A stretch of DNA of 64,000 nt, from NCBI RefSeq assembly GCF_028640845.1, contig NC_080539.1:101520554-101584553 (forward strand), in the 5' to 3' direction. The stretch is from Ahaetulla prasina. Its lineage: Eukaryota > Chordata > Lepidosauria > Squamata > Colubridae. Below, piece by piece: positions 35,366 through 46,771 of the stretch. The first letter of the stretch is position 1. Each line of letters begins with the position of its first letter. Both the position numbers and the translations under genes were made by a program. The notes below the pieces were generated by a model, which made no database searches, had not been told where the DNA came from, and saw only the letters and a list, made by a program, of their open reading frames with translations.

Positions 35366-35659
35366 CAGAGGTGGTTCTCAGAAGGTTCTGACCAGGTCTG
35401 GAGAACCAATAGCAGAAATTCTGAGTAGTTCGGAAAACTGGTAGTAAAAATTCTGACTGGCCCCACCGCCATCTATTCTCTGCCTCCCAAGTCCCAGCTG
35501 ATTGGGAGGAAATGGGGATTTTGCAGTAACCTTCTCCTGGAGTGGGGAGGGGATGGAGATTTTACAGTATCCGTCCCCTGCCACACCCACCAAGCCATGC
35601 CACGCTCACCAAGCCACAGCCACAGAACCGGTAGTAAAAAAATTTGAAACCCACCACTG
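35366..35659. mobile_element. hAT-type MITE (GTGGGCATGGC family), 294 bp
   Basis: CAGAGGTGGTTCTCAG at the left and TTTGAAACCCACCACTG at the right. Flanks AGATGCAC and AGGTGCGC match 6 of 8, the differences being transitions. Contains AACCGGTAGTAAAAAAATTTG, shared with 46772-48013. Confidence 0.85.
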
Positions 35660-35667
35660 AGGTGCGC

Positions 35668-36744
35668 CATCACCTCTTTTCAAGCAGAGCGGGAAGCATC
35701 CGCCATAGCTTGGAATCTAACTTCATTTCATCGCCTGGGAAGCCTTAACTAGCCAGGAGAAGAAAGGGCCTAAAGAATAGATAGTAGAGCTTATAGCCCC
35801 AGGGACTTCCCAGGCTGAAACTGAATAAAGACATAATAGTTTAGAACATTTAAGCGCCAAACAACAAGAGCAGCCACAACAAATAGAGTCCATCAGCAAA
35901 AAATGTTTCAGTCACAAACATTTTTAGCACTTCTGCTCCTGAGACAATCAGCTAATAGAAAATAATGAAAACCCATGGCAAAGATCCACAGCTTCCTTCC
36001 CTAAGCACTGTGGGAGCTCTGCAATCATTCTCTGGCTGAGGCTAGAGCTGTCACTTCCAAAGTAATAATCTCTCTCCTCTCTTACTCCACCTTCCTTGGC
36101 TTGGAAATTTCCTTTTAATGAGAGCTTTGGGGGAAATCCATTTAAAACAGCCTCCATCTGTATTTTTTCAAATCTGTAAGTGGATTTAAAGCTTTAGGAA
36201 CAGTCCAGTTTGCTCTAGAAAAAATCCAGCTGTCTCTGAAATTGACTGTTTCCATTCATTTATGTTTTTCAGTATAGTTCCTTAGTAGTGGGTCCTATCA
36301 TGTTACTCGAAGGGTTTTCTTGGTGCTCGAAGATTCTGTTGTAAGTCTTCTGCTGCAAGACCTGTGAGCCTCACAGAGCCCCTATCAGGTCTTTTTCCAC
36401 ACCTATCAGATCATTTTCTAAATACAAGGGACAAAGGCAGCACCCAATCTAGACAGTCATGCAGTACGTGAGCTGCGATGCCCATCTGTCAGTATTGAAA
36501 TCTACTAAGACATGCTTGGCATCATGACTCTAACTGAAAAAAATACATCTGTCAGCAAGCTTGCCTATCACAGTGGTCAGATAGAGCTTTGCTACTTGCT
36601 CAAGTAACATTTCTTTTTCGGCTGTGCGATATTGAATACTAATCCTGCTCTCCAGACCTAATTTGTAATCCACAAAACTGGCCTTCGCGTGATTTTCATG
36701 TAGAATGCACACTTTGCAAGAACATGGCTTAAGGGTTGAGGAGA
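35668..36744. other. no recognised feature
   Basis: Nothing element-like recognised. Slightly higher G+C than neighbours at 35950-36130. Confidence 0.45.
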
Positions 36745-36752
36745 CTTGTCCA

Positions 36753-37109
36753 CAGGGGTGAAATGTAAAATTTGTTACTACCGGTTCTGTGGGCATGGCT
36801 TGGTGGTGGTGGTAATATGACTGGGTGGTTTTTTTACTTTTAAAAGCATTTTTTCTACAATCTCTTCGGCCGAAGAGGTTGTAAAAAAATTCTTTTTAAA
36901 GCCTCTGAAGATCAGGCAACTCAGCTGGGATCACCAGAGGAGCCTTTTAAAAGCATTTTTTCTTCGGTTGAAAAAAATGCTTTTAAAAGTAAAAAAAAAA
37001 GCATTTGATGATTGCACGGCTCAGCTGGGATCATTAGAGGCTTTTAAAAGCATTTTTTACAACCTCTTCAGCTGACGATCCGGTCCTAACTGGGAGCATT
37101 TCACCCCTG
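36753..37109. mobile_element. hAT-type MITE with internal hairpins, 357 bp
   Basis: CAGGGGTGAAATG and GCATTTCACCCCTG are perfect inverted ends; perfect 8-bp duplication CTTGTCCA (36745-36752, 37110-37117). The interior has nested palindromes: CTCTTCGGCCGAAGAG, and AAAGCATTTTTT copies in both orientations, with CTCAGCTGGGATCA repeated directly. Confidence 0.92.
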
Positions 37110-37265
37110 CTTGTCCAGCACTGCATGTGAGGGAAAGCATGTTTGGGGACAGTTGCATAGGTGTTTTGTTTATATTTCTGCAAATGTTATATTCTGGCTA
37201 GAGCGCACTGAAACATCAAAGCACAGAACAGGAAGTCGCATCAACCAATCAGCAGGCCGGCCACA

Positions 37266-37775
37266 CATCTCCTGCACAGTTGGGATTTATTTATTTATTT
37301 ATTTAGTTATTTATTTAGTTATTTAATTAATTGTTTGCCAACAAGTACAAGGAAACAAGTATCAGTATAGACATAGACATGGACATATGAAAAAATGGCA
37401 CAAATAAATGGATATAAATAAGCAAAATATAGCCATAAACACATAGAATGATTACATATATATATGGGGACAGTAGGACAGGACGGTAGGCACACTGGTG
37501 CGCTTATGGGAGGCTCCCTTAGGGACCTAAGAAATGTGTAAGGTCCATGGTAGACAGTTTAAGGTAAAAGGTATGGGGATTAGTGAGACTAATAATAGGA
37601 TCAGGAAGAGTGTTCCAGACATTTACTACTCTATTGCTGAAGTCGTATTTTCTAGAATCAAGATTAGAGCGAATTTTATTTAGTTTGTATCTATTGATAG
37701 CCATTGCGTTACTGTGGTTGAAGTTAAAGAAGTCATTAACAGGTAGGATTTGGGAGGTGTTTGTGTTGATTGTGT
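37266..37775 (-). mobile_element. CR1-group LINE 3' end, diverged subfamily
   Basis: Tail complement (TTTA)n at 37268-37330, then GGACAGTAGGACAGGACGG, GTGCGCTTATGGGAGGC and the complement of the C-terminal codons. Same family plan as 52910-54218 but clearly diverged. 5' truncated near 37775. Confidence 0.8.
37519..37704 (-). pseudogene. LINE ORF2 C-terminal tail
   Basis: A 61-codon frame reads MAINRYKLNKIRSNLDSRKY, then DFSNRVVNVWNTLPDPIIS. The RKYDF-NR-WNTLPD block is the last conserved part of CR1-group LINE proteins and matches the end of the 411-codon frame at 52983 with substitutions. Not a host protein. Confidence 0.85.
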
Positions 37776-38837
37776 CACTTGCTACCTATGTGTACCTGTC
37801 AACCCCTTCTCAGCGTAAGTATGCGGAGACAGATATGGGCAATAGCAGGCAACTTCAAGTCAGCCTTTACCTGTTTTTCTACAATTTAAACTTAATATTG
37901 CTTTTAATATTAACCAGACCTTTTATCCCTGAGGAAAAGGACAAATATTAATTAGGATTTGCATGTAAATTTGGTGCAAGTACCTGAAGAAAAAGATAGT
38001 ATTTCTACAAACCCATTCCTTCAGAAAAGCTAGATGTCATCTTTTCAAGTCATTTTGGGAAAATTGTGTCTGTCTTTACAAATGTAGATAATGCAGTGGG
38101 AGAAATTCAACATTTTGCTTCATTTCATTTTAACACCACCTGATGTGCTCCAAAATTTTGAACATCTGCAGGAGGTTTATGGTATCTCACCCACAATTAA
38201 ACCAAGCAGAAGAGATCTAGAGGCAGCTGGCTCACAAATTTACTACATGCAGAGATGCCAGCCATGAGGAAAGAACTAATGATGTTGAAACCAAGAGGAA
38301 GCTACAGTTTCGGTAGAGTTAACTGGGTCACCAGAGTTGTTACTCAACATTAAAATTTTGGTAAGGAAAACATGTCACATATATATTACAGCTTTTCCTA
38401 AATAGATTGTTTTCTTTTAATTTAGTACAATAACAATGCAGATAAACTCAACAGCATTTCAATCCATTAAAGTCTGGCAATGGTTTATGAAACTTAGGAG
38501 AATGGTCAGTTTCTAAATATTTTAGATAAAGAGAAACCATTTTTTTGCAGTCTGTTGGAAAGTTGCCAAAAATTGTTAAACAACTGACACTGTAATAATC
38601 ATATTGATAATTATCTCATTATAAGATTATTACCTTTAACAACCATTCCAACAATACAAGTCAGGAAAAAAATGACTTACAAAAAGTGGGAAAATGAAGT
38701 CTTTCATAATGTCACAAATAGAAGTTACTGGTTGAAGTATCATTAAAAGTTAATTCTCAGATGTTGATATTTTTTCAACTGTTTAATTATAAAATAGTAT
38801 TATTTCTCAAAAACCTGCACTGAGGGTATAATTTCCT
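37776..38837. other. no recognised feature
   Basis: AT-rich sequence, no element ends or coding support. Confidence 0.5.
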
Positions 38838-39446
38838 AAAAAGAAGGACTAGAGGTGACATGATAGCAGTGTTCCAATAGCTAAGGAGCTACTAAAAAGA
38901 AGAGGGGATCAACCCAGGGGTGAAATGCTCCCGGATCGGACTGGATTGCATGATCCGGTAGCGATCGTGGCCGGTAGTTCAGTGATCCAGTAGTGATGGC
39001 AGAGTGAAGCTCCGCCCACACGGCCAGGTGTTATTACTCCCTGGTTTTAGGAAGTAATGCATTTTTTACCTTCTGCGCATGCACAGAAGATTTTGCGCAT
39101 GTGCAGAAGGTCTGCACGCACATGTGACACACATGTGCGCACTTCCGGACTGGTACGGAAGATAAGTAGATTTCACCCCTGGATCAACCTATTCTCCAAA
39201 CCACCTGAAGGCAGGATAAAATGCAATGGATGGATATTAATCAAGGAGAGAATAAACCTAGAACTAAGGACAAATTTCATGACAAAACAATTAATCAATT
39301 GAACAGAAGTTGTAGGTGCTCCAACACTGAAGGTTTTAAAGAAGACATTGGATAACAATTTGTTTGAGATGGTATAGGGTTTCCTGCTTGAGCAGTGGGT
39401 TGCACTAGAAGACCTCCAAGGACCTTTCCAGTTCTGTTATTCTACT
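38838..39446 (+). mobile_element. CR1 LINE 3' end, split by a hAT MITE
   Basis: Reads GGACTAGAGGTGACATGATAG, then after the MITE CCACCTGAAGGCAGG, AACAGAAGTTGTAGGTGCTCC, GGTTTCCTGCTTGAGCAGTGG, GACCTCCAAGGACC and the terminal TTCTGTTATTCTACTATTC. Classic CR1 3' end lacking poly(A). Confidence 0.85.
38915..39181. mobile_element. hAT-type MITE nested in CR1, 267 bp
   Basis: CAGGGGTGAAATGC at the left, AGATTTCACCCCTG at the right; perfect 8-bp duplication GATCAACC (38907-38914, 39182-39189). Removing the MITE and one duplication makes the CR1 sequence continuous, which proves the order of events. Confidence 0.95.
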
Positions 39447-39611
39447 ATTCCTGTAGAAATGGTAGACTGGGATGTGACTAATGCTACAGATCTGGAATGT
39501 TAGTCATTATGGAGAAATTCATGAACACAAATAAGATATTCAGCAAAATACATTGTGTAAATTCAGATGTACGAGAGAGAAAAAGAAGGAGATTTTAAGT
39601 GGGTTTCACCC

Positions 39612-39695
39612 AAATAATATAACAACAGAGTTGGAAGGGGCCTTGTAGGCCTTCTAGTCCAACCCCCTGCCCAGGCAGGAAACCCTACTTGAAAT
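39612..39695 (-). mobile_element. CR1 3'-terminal fragment
   Basis: Complement reads GGGTTTCCTGCCTGGGCAGG, GGTTGGACTAGAAGGCC, CCCCTTCCAACTCTGTTG, the last ~80 bp of CR1 on the minus strand. Confidence 0.85.
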
Positions 39696-42253
39696 AAGTA
39701 ATTCAATTTAATCCCTGCTCTATTTACTTCACTAGTGACCATAGTGTTTTGAATTTAATTTAGACATTATGATTAGGCCTCTGCAAATCGGATGACTTCT
39801 CATTCAAATGTGGACGTTTAAATCAAATTTCTGAACCACTTTGTAAAAAAAATAAATAAATTCTGCACTGAATTGTTCAAACCATACATTGATTTGGAGG
39901 AATATGATTCCATTCCATGAGTCCATTCCACTTTTCCATGCAATTCAAAAAGTTGATTTTGTTTAGTGATTAAATTGATTTTTTCTCATTCCCCTATTCA
40001 TATTTGCAACTTACAATTCAGGTTTTTATTACAAGCAGGGGAAACTTTTGGACTGTAAATTGCATGTGGCCCACAGTGAATTCCATGCAGATAACTCCTA
40101 GAAAAATTAGAAAGAAAAAAACCAGGTAAATGCTGAAATTGACCCCCTACAGTTCAGAACAATAATTAAATCAGGATTGTTTCAAAAAGAGAGGAAATGG
40201 GGAAACCAAAATAAATAATAGAAGTAGAGAGAAATCCTTTGTAAACATGGTCAATTCAGTTCTGTGCAAATCAGCACAGTACTATTTTTTTTTTATTCTT
40301 TATCTTTTTAAATCCTTCACCAATATGTGATTGCAAATGTAGTGAAGGAAATGTTTCGGTTTTATTTGCTAACTTTAATTTCGCATTCCTCTCCTGGTAA
40401 GATATTTTCATACTCATTAAGAACTCCCTTGATACTTTCATGGATTCTTTCCTTGTTATTGCTAATTTAAACTATTTTTACTGTCTTGTGTCATGCACAT
40501 TAAATTTGCTTGGAAACTCCCCTGCTAGTTTATGACCTTGTTCAAGGGGACAATCTGTTAGCAAATAATGAAGACCTGTTCCAGTTAGAATCTGAAAAGT
40601 ATCATACTATCATTATATGTCTAATCTGATAGTAGTAAAGAAATACAGGGACCAGTCCTGTAGCTTGTAGTTTACCAGTGAATAATAATCACTAATGAAC
40701 TCTTGCATTTATATTTTCAGTTCATGAGATTTTTTTTCTTCCTTTCAATAGCAGAGGCATTGTTAGTTAACACTCAATTTGTAACAATCACAGAGCAGAT
40801 ATAGAATGGCATGTCATTGCTTTTTATCAAGGGAACATAGGAAGCTATTGAAGCAGAAGTATTAAGCAACCTGTTAATTTGGGGACACACAAATCTATTG
40901 ATTTGCTTTATTGATTTTCAGTTGCTCTTCTCTGCAGCTTATAATTATGCATAATGTTCCATCACAAAGCAAGGACATCCACATACAGAAAACCTCGACA
41001 GACCAATCCACGTAATTTAGATTTCCATGACAAATGAGGCAACAAGTGGTACCCTTGAAAAAATGCCTACAAAGCATAACTGTGTACTAATTATGATGAT
41101 TATCAGAACAAATTCTATCTAATCAGGATTATTTTCCAGCAGTGCTCAGCAGATGAATCTAGATCTAACAGTGATCTAAGATAACAGCTGTCGTGAGGAG
41201 AAAATGCATGTTCATAACCATGGATAAAATTCATTTTTAAAACCAGTAATGTTTGGTTTTTGTCATGCTCTTAGGATCAGACAGTCCAAAGAACCATAAG
41301 TTATTTAATTTTAGCATCTTCTGTATCTTTCTGGTCCAAGTACATAGTATTAATATATGAAGACTCAGAGGCTGAAACCTCATACGTCTCTTATTCTTCC
41401 CAGTGAAGAAACCTGAGACTTCAGCAATTTCTACAACTTCCTGAAGGACTAAAGTCAGCATCAAGCAGAAATACCTACTTAAGATTTCTTAAGATTTCAG
41501 TTGAACCCATTCAATTGTGAGAACAATATCTCTTTTACTAAGGACAATCTGAGCATGTAGTATTACATGCTACAAGATTCTGACAGTTTTTATCTTATTA
41601 AGACACAGATCTTGCTTGTTATTCCTGCTCTCTGGTGGGTGTTCAAGCATAGCTTAGTCAAGAACATCAGCAAAGACAAGACAATTTTAACTTGAGATAT
41701 TATTAAAAAAAATTTCCCCAAATCTCTCAATATCAGTATTTGTCAGCCTAGAAATTTCTAGAGGGACCCCTTCCACACCTATTAATGGTAAGCAGAAATA
41801 CTAGGGACACTTTATCATTGTGAGTGAGCTATGGAGGCCTTCATAAGTTTACCTCTTTCTGTTTTAAATCTATAAATAGCTAGGTTTATATATCTATTAT
41901 ATTGGTAACTTTACTGTAACTCTAATTTGCATTAGCACATTACTTATTGCAATTTTCCATTCTGCATTTGAACATTCCTTGGCTCTGATTTTCATCTCGC
42001 AGGGATATAAAAAGTGGAGATTTTCCAAGTACATTTTTTTTCAGATCCAGAAAAAACACACCTAAGATCATAGAATATAAGGAGCCTTAGAAATTATCTA
42101 GTTTGTCCAGTGCAAAAAGTCCAACTCAATCAACCAATTGGAAAGGCTGCAGTTTGGTTTAGTTTTTATATCATTTAGGTCCTAAATGCAAACATCACAT
42201 GCTTTTCTTTCAGCTACCGATATAACTGGAATATATGGCATTTCCAAGAGAGG
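39696..42253. other. no recognised feature
   Basis: About 2.5 kb, AT-rich, no repeat boundaries or domains recognised. Confidence 0.5.
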
Positions 42254-42261
42254 GGTAAAAC

Positions 42262-42487
42262 CAGCGGTGGGTTTCCAAAATTCATACCACCGGTTTGCCA
42301 TGCATGCTCACTTCATGCATGCACTTTCCGCGCATGTGTCTGGCCTTCCGCTCATGTGCCCAGCCTTGAAAACATGCCTAAATAGGACGGCATAGAGCTG
42401 GGGTGGGCGGGTTGGTGGGTGAGCCCACCCAAAATCTCCGCTACCGGTTTGCCCAAACCAGTATGAACTAGCTGAATACCACATCTG
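42262..42487. mobile_element. hAT-type MITE, 226 bp
   Basis: CAGCGGTGGGTTTCC at the left and TGAATACCACATCTG at the right; flanks GGTAAAAC and GGTAAAAA match 7 of 8. Contains ACCACCGGTTTGCC and CTACCGGTTTGCCC in direct orientation. Confidence 0.88.
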
Positions 42488-42495
42488 GGTAAAAA

Positions 42496-43404
42496 CCAAA
42501 TAAGAAATAGATATGTTATAAAGACTGAAAATTATTAGTTCCAACTGTAGCTTAGCAGTTGCTCAGACAAATTATATTTGATTTGCTAACCTTCTGATTC
42601 TGTGGAGCTTTGGTTATGGGAATTAGCACCATGTGTTTGATTTTCTTCAAGCAAAAAATAAAAGATCTGGACATTCCTTATAATAGAACATGATCTCCAG
42701 ATTAACCAAAAGCAATAATTTGTTAGGAGGGCTAAGACCTCATGGATCTCTGGAGCTCAGGAAAATGAATCTGCTGCTTTTCAATCAAGCATTTGAAAAC
42801 TGGCTTCTCTATCAGCATTTATGTGTAATGTCTTCGAAGGATGAATAGAACAGGGGGAGAAGGAACATTATGTACTACATCTGCCAGAGTAGTTACAGCA
42901 ATTAATATAGGAGGGAGCAGGAAAATGAGACAAGGAAAGGACGATTCTATTTGCAGTGAAATCAGACATAAGAAAAAGTTCTTTGCTATAATGTTGGCTT
43001 TGAATGAAACATTTAAATCGCAAACCTTATCTTTATTTTTATGCTTTATTGATTTTGATTTCTTTGATTGTTGTGAGTTGTCTAGAGTCATTGAGAGTCG
43101 AGTTGGCCTATGAGTATCAGAAAGAAATATCTATGGTTCAAGACCAAATATAATAAAAGACTGGCATGTGTACAATAACTATAAAAAGACATTTTAAAAT
43201 TGTGGGGAAATCCTTAAGCAATTAGCAGCCAATAATTAATAGCATGTGAGAGGAACCAGATGGTTTTAAATAACTGAAGTTATTAATAGGAATTTTGCAG
43301 ACTTGTTAAAGGTTTCTGAGGAGTGGCATATAAGTTTACTATATTTTGGTTATGATTGGCTCTACAGTCAACCAGATGTTTAGACTGGATTTGTCATTTT
43401 ATCT
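42496..43404. other. no recognised feature
   Basis: Both strands are open for 90 codons around 42820-43113, but neither product has a recognisable domain and composition is ordinary. Confidence 0.45.
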
Positions 43405-43484
43405 CCTGGATGTCAAACTCGAGCATGTCATGTGATGTATATCGCAATGTATCTGGCCCGCATGTTGCCAGTTTGACAGACCTG
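43405..43484. mobile_element. hAT MITE remnant (ATGTCAAA family)
   Basis: CCTGGATGTCAAACTCG at the left and CAGTTTGACAGACCTG at the right are imperfect inverted ends, as in 8083-8179. No clear 8-bp duplication. Confidence 0.55.
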
Positions 43485-44000
43485 ACCTATTTAGTCCTTC
43501 CCAAGAACCTGATATAAGCAGATGTTGTTGTCTGATAGTGTTGTAAGTATGCTTGCAGGATGTAAGCTCTTCCAAGTAAAGCTGCCTTTCATAATTGACA
43601 GATGGTGATTTTGTCAATGCTGATGATATTCAAGTAGTGCTCTGGTTGTTTTCATAGGCACCTGTTACAACTGGTATTAGCTTCTCTTTGCAAGTCTTTA
43701 TCTTTTGTGATTTTTTTTCTCCCTTTAGTATTATCTCTTCCTAAAACCACAATCTGGATCATTAGACTTGTATTCAGACAAAAACATCTACACTTATTCT
43801 GCAAGTGAATCCAACCAGGAGAGATAACCACACACAAGCTAACGTGCAAGCCCAAATATCACTCTTATTGAATGATATGGTCATTAGATCTGCATTGTGC
43901 AAAGGCAATTTTTAAAAAAGGTTTTCAGACACAGTAGCATCACTTTCTGTGTAAGTTTGACAATATCTGAGCAAGCAGCTCTTTTTAGTAGGATATAGTA

Positions 44001-44363
44001 GAATTTAGAAGGGACACGGTGGCTCAGTGGCTAAGACACTGAGTTTGTTGATTGAAAGGTCAGCAGTTCAGCGGTTCGAATCCCTAGTGCTGCAAAACAG
44101 GGTGAGCTCCCATTACTTCTCCCAGCTTTTGCCAATCTAGTAGTTTGAAAGCCTGTAAAAAATGCAAGTAGAAAACTAGCGACCACCTTTGGCGGGAAGG
44201 TAACAGCGTTTCATGTGCCTTTGGCATTTAGTCATGCCAGCCACATGATCACAGAGATCTCTTCAGACAGCGCTGGCTCTTTGGCTTTGAAATGGAGATG
44301 AACACCACCTCCTAGAGTCGGAACGACTGGCACATATGTTCAAGGAGAACCTTTACCTTTATC
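44001..44363 (+). mobile_element. Sauria-type SINE (tRNA head, Bov-B-like tail), full length
   Basis: Head with A box TGGCTCAGTGG (44020-44030) and B box GGTTCGAATCC (about 44074-44084). Body has GGTGAGCTCCCATTACTTC, GCAAGTAGAAAACTAG, TTTGGCTTTGAAATGGAGATG, CCTAGAGTCGG and ends CCTTTACCTTTA. Target duplication TTTAGTAGGATATAGTA (43984-44000) / TTTAGTAGGATGTAATA (44364-44380), 15 of 17. The tail lets Bov-B machinery mobilise it. Confidence 0.92.
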
Positions 44364-44380
44364 TTTAGTAGGATGTAATA

Positions 44381-45602
44381 GGATGGAGATAGTAGTTAAC
44401 ACTCAACAAAACAACAAAGGGGAGAAGAAGGGAACGAGAAGTTCATTTTTAATGTTCTTTGCAGACATCTCAGTTTTGTCCGTTACATGTGCAAACAAGT
44501 AATGCAAATTGAAATTAGAGGTTTTAGAATTTAGAAGAACCCTGGCACTCCTTTTACTAAAAAAAAAAAACCCTTCCTGAATTGTGTAAATTGGCTATCT
44601 TTCTGCAATAGCTGCCTTTGCCTAAATGCATGTAAGAAGGGGTTCTTTCTCCCCTTCCAACCACAGTCCATTTGTTTCCCTTGTATTTTTTCAAGTAGCG
44701 TAAAGACTTTATCTTGCAATTTTTTTCCTCACGCATTTTCTACTACCTATGTTCTGAGAATAATTAACAACGCCCACGGGCATAAAGAGACCTGCAGCAC
44801 CTTAGCTATGATATCTTGCCAATACCAGCTGTGCTTCAGTATTTATTTACTGAGATCACAATATTTACCAAGATGAGCTTGCTGAGATGGCAAAGGATTG
44901 TGCTGAGATTTGGCAGCTAATGTTTCACTTGATTTCTGAAATAGGAATCAACATGCTCGTACTGCATGACTATTTTTCTGGAAAAAACAACAACATCACC
45001 ACTACTTTGGTTAAACTCCTTTCAAGATTGCAAAGAACAGCTATAAAAGGTCCTCAGTATCCATATATGCCCTGGACTTTTATATTGCATTTATATACTA
45101 GGAGCTAAAAGAAGCCCCATTTTCCTCTGCAGTTTATTACCACACTGTGCTACAGATCACCTCTTCCACTTGCTGATACCAAACAAAAGTCTTAGAGCAG
45201 GAAGAACATGCAGAATTAAAAGGACCATGGAGGAAAAGGCAGAAGCAGCTGTGGATGCTTTGTCTAGTGATGAACCAGCTAGTTTAAAATTTCAGGACAA
45301 ACCTCTGGGCTGTGACCCAGCTCCCTTTTGTTCTTGATCTTTCATTTAAAAACCAGTAGGGTAGCCATGGAAGCTTGCAGAAACTGGGGAAAGTAAACTC
45401 CTGTGTCAGGAAAGAAACAGATTACTGTTAAGGCAGTTAAAACTTTCAGTTATTACTATTAAATTGGTGCAGATCTAAGCAGAAACCTTAAACTTTGTCT
45501 TGCAAATAAATGATTCATTTTTATCCAATCTTATGGAACAAGATTCCAGAAACATTGAACTGTTGACAACTTCAACAATTCAGCAAAGGGATTCCAGCAA
45601 TT
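44381..45602. other. no recognised feature
   Basis: AT-rich spacer. No element ends or coding support recognised. Confidence 0.45.
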
Positions 45603-45603
45603 A

Positions 45604-45704
45604 TAGTGGTGTTTCTCAACATTGGCCATTTTAAAATGTGTGGACTTCGACTCCCAGAATTCCCCAGCTAACATGCTTAAAATGGCTGAGAAAAACTGGC
45701 CTTG
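45604..45704. mobile_element. palindromic MITE remnant
   Basis: TTTCTCAACATTGGCCATTTTAAAATG with GACTCCCAGAATTCCCC and a complementary CATGCTTAAAATGGCTGAG; same palindromic family as 54359 but with degraded ends. Confidence 0.6.
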
Positions 45705-45749
45705 TTTAATTGAAGGAATCCAGGGTACACAAACTGTATGAAATCACAG

Positions 45750-46035
45750 CCAGGCAGATGCTATGGTTGACAGGCAGTTGATTCATGTTTCTGCCTGTGG
45801 ATTTGTTTCTGGACCCTTGACCTCACCTGTAATCTTGTGCATGATTTATGAACCTTGCCTTGTGGGCTTGCACCTTGTTTTTGGACTTTCTCTCTGCCTT
45901 TGCAATTCAGCTCTGGTAATAATTATTGGCTTTTGTTTGTGGGTGGCTGCCTTCAGGGAAGCTTGGAGTGGAGCTTTGCCAGCCATTTGTTATGGACTTA
46001 ACATAGCAATAAAGGACTCGATTGAAGTCTGACTC
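45750..46035 (+). mobile_element. LTR-like 3' part (probable)
   Basis: C/T-rich sequence leading to AACATAGCAATAAAGGACTCG and GATTGAAGTCTGACTC. The AATAAA followed within 30 bases by a CT-rich end is typical of an LTR R/U5 segment. No TG start found. Its right edge is the start of the next LTR-like unit. Confidence 0.4.
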
Positions 46036-46721
46036 TGTGATGACCCAGGGTGTGACACAAAGGCAACACAGCCAGAGAACCAATATGAGTCCCTTTATTA
46101 TCACCAATTGTGCCCCCAATGTGCCTTTCAACTCTCCGGCCTGGAGAGAGCTCTTCCACCAACCTGTAATAGTCTTTGGCTGACAGTACTTCAGTCCCAA
46201 ACATTGTAAAAGAAAACTTTCAACAAAAAATCCAACAAAGCAAGACCAGGTAATTAATCCAGCAGGGCAAGCAAAATAGGGATTTCCAGAATTGAAGTAG
46301 CACTGCAGTAAATCAAACTAGTTGGGAGGATGCCAGCACTTCAGATAAACACCAGATGAACTCAGCATTTGTTCCCGACAACCTCCCCTCCCATTTGCCT
46401 TTCCTTTTAAACTCCATTAGCAGCTGTGCCTTGTAAAGAGGATCAGGTCCCTTTCTTCCCTTGTAAGCCACACAACCCACATTGCTCTCTTCTCCGTTCC
46501 TCCCTGCGCCGCCTAGGATGAGGAGGGGAGTGAGCCCATCTGAACCCCTCTCCTTTGTTCTACCTTTCCCCTGCTCTGTCCAGCCTGACTTTGCACTTCC
46601 CCAGTTTCTTCCACAGCTAACGGATCCACTCTCTCACTCTGTCAGCTGTTCCTCTTTTCCTTCAGATTCAGACTCTGACAGGGACATGACAGACTCTGAC
46701 TAGGGGACCTGGGTCATAACA
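46036..46721 (-). mobile_element. solo-LTR-like element, 686 bp
   Basis: Bounded by TGTGATGACCCAGG and CCTGGGTCATAACA (14-bp imperfect inverted ends with TG...CA). Read on the minus strand it has a TTTAAAAGG TATA-like box near 46400-46410 and GATAATAAAGGGACTC (AATAAA signal near 46100) ~60 bases before its end. No target duplication seen (GACTC left, TCACC right), so a decayed or rearranged LTR or a TIR element remain possible. No internal retroviral genes. Confidence 0.5.
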
Positions 46722-46771
46722 TCACCTCAATTTAAAAGCAAATTTAAACATCTTACAAACTCACTATAGGG

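Noticed and set aside
44020..44090. tRNA-gene-like A and B boxes (also in the SINEs at 48656, 54688, 56554, 58414)
   Set aside because: They are SINE heads: followed by SINE bodies and tails with target duplications, and no cloverleaf with a complete acceptor stem.
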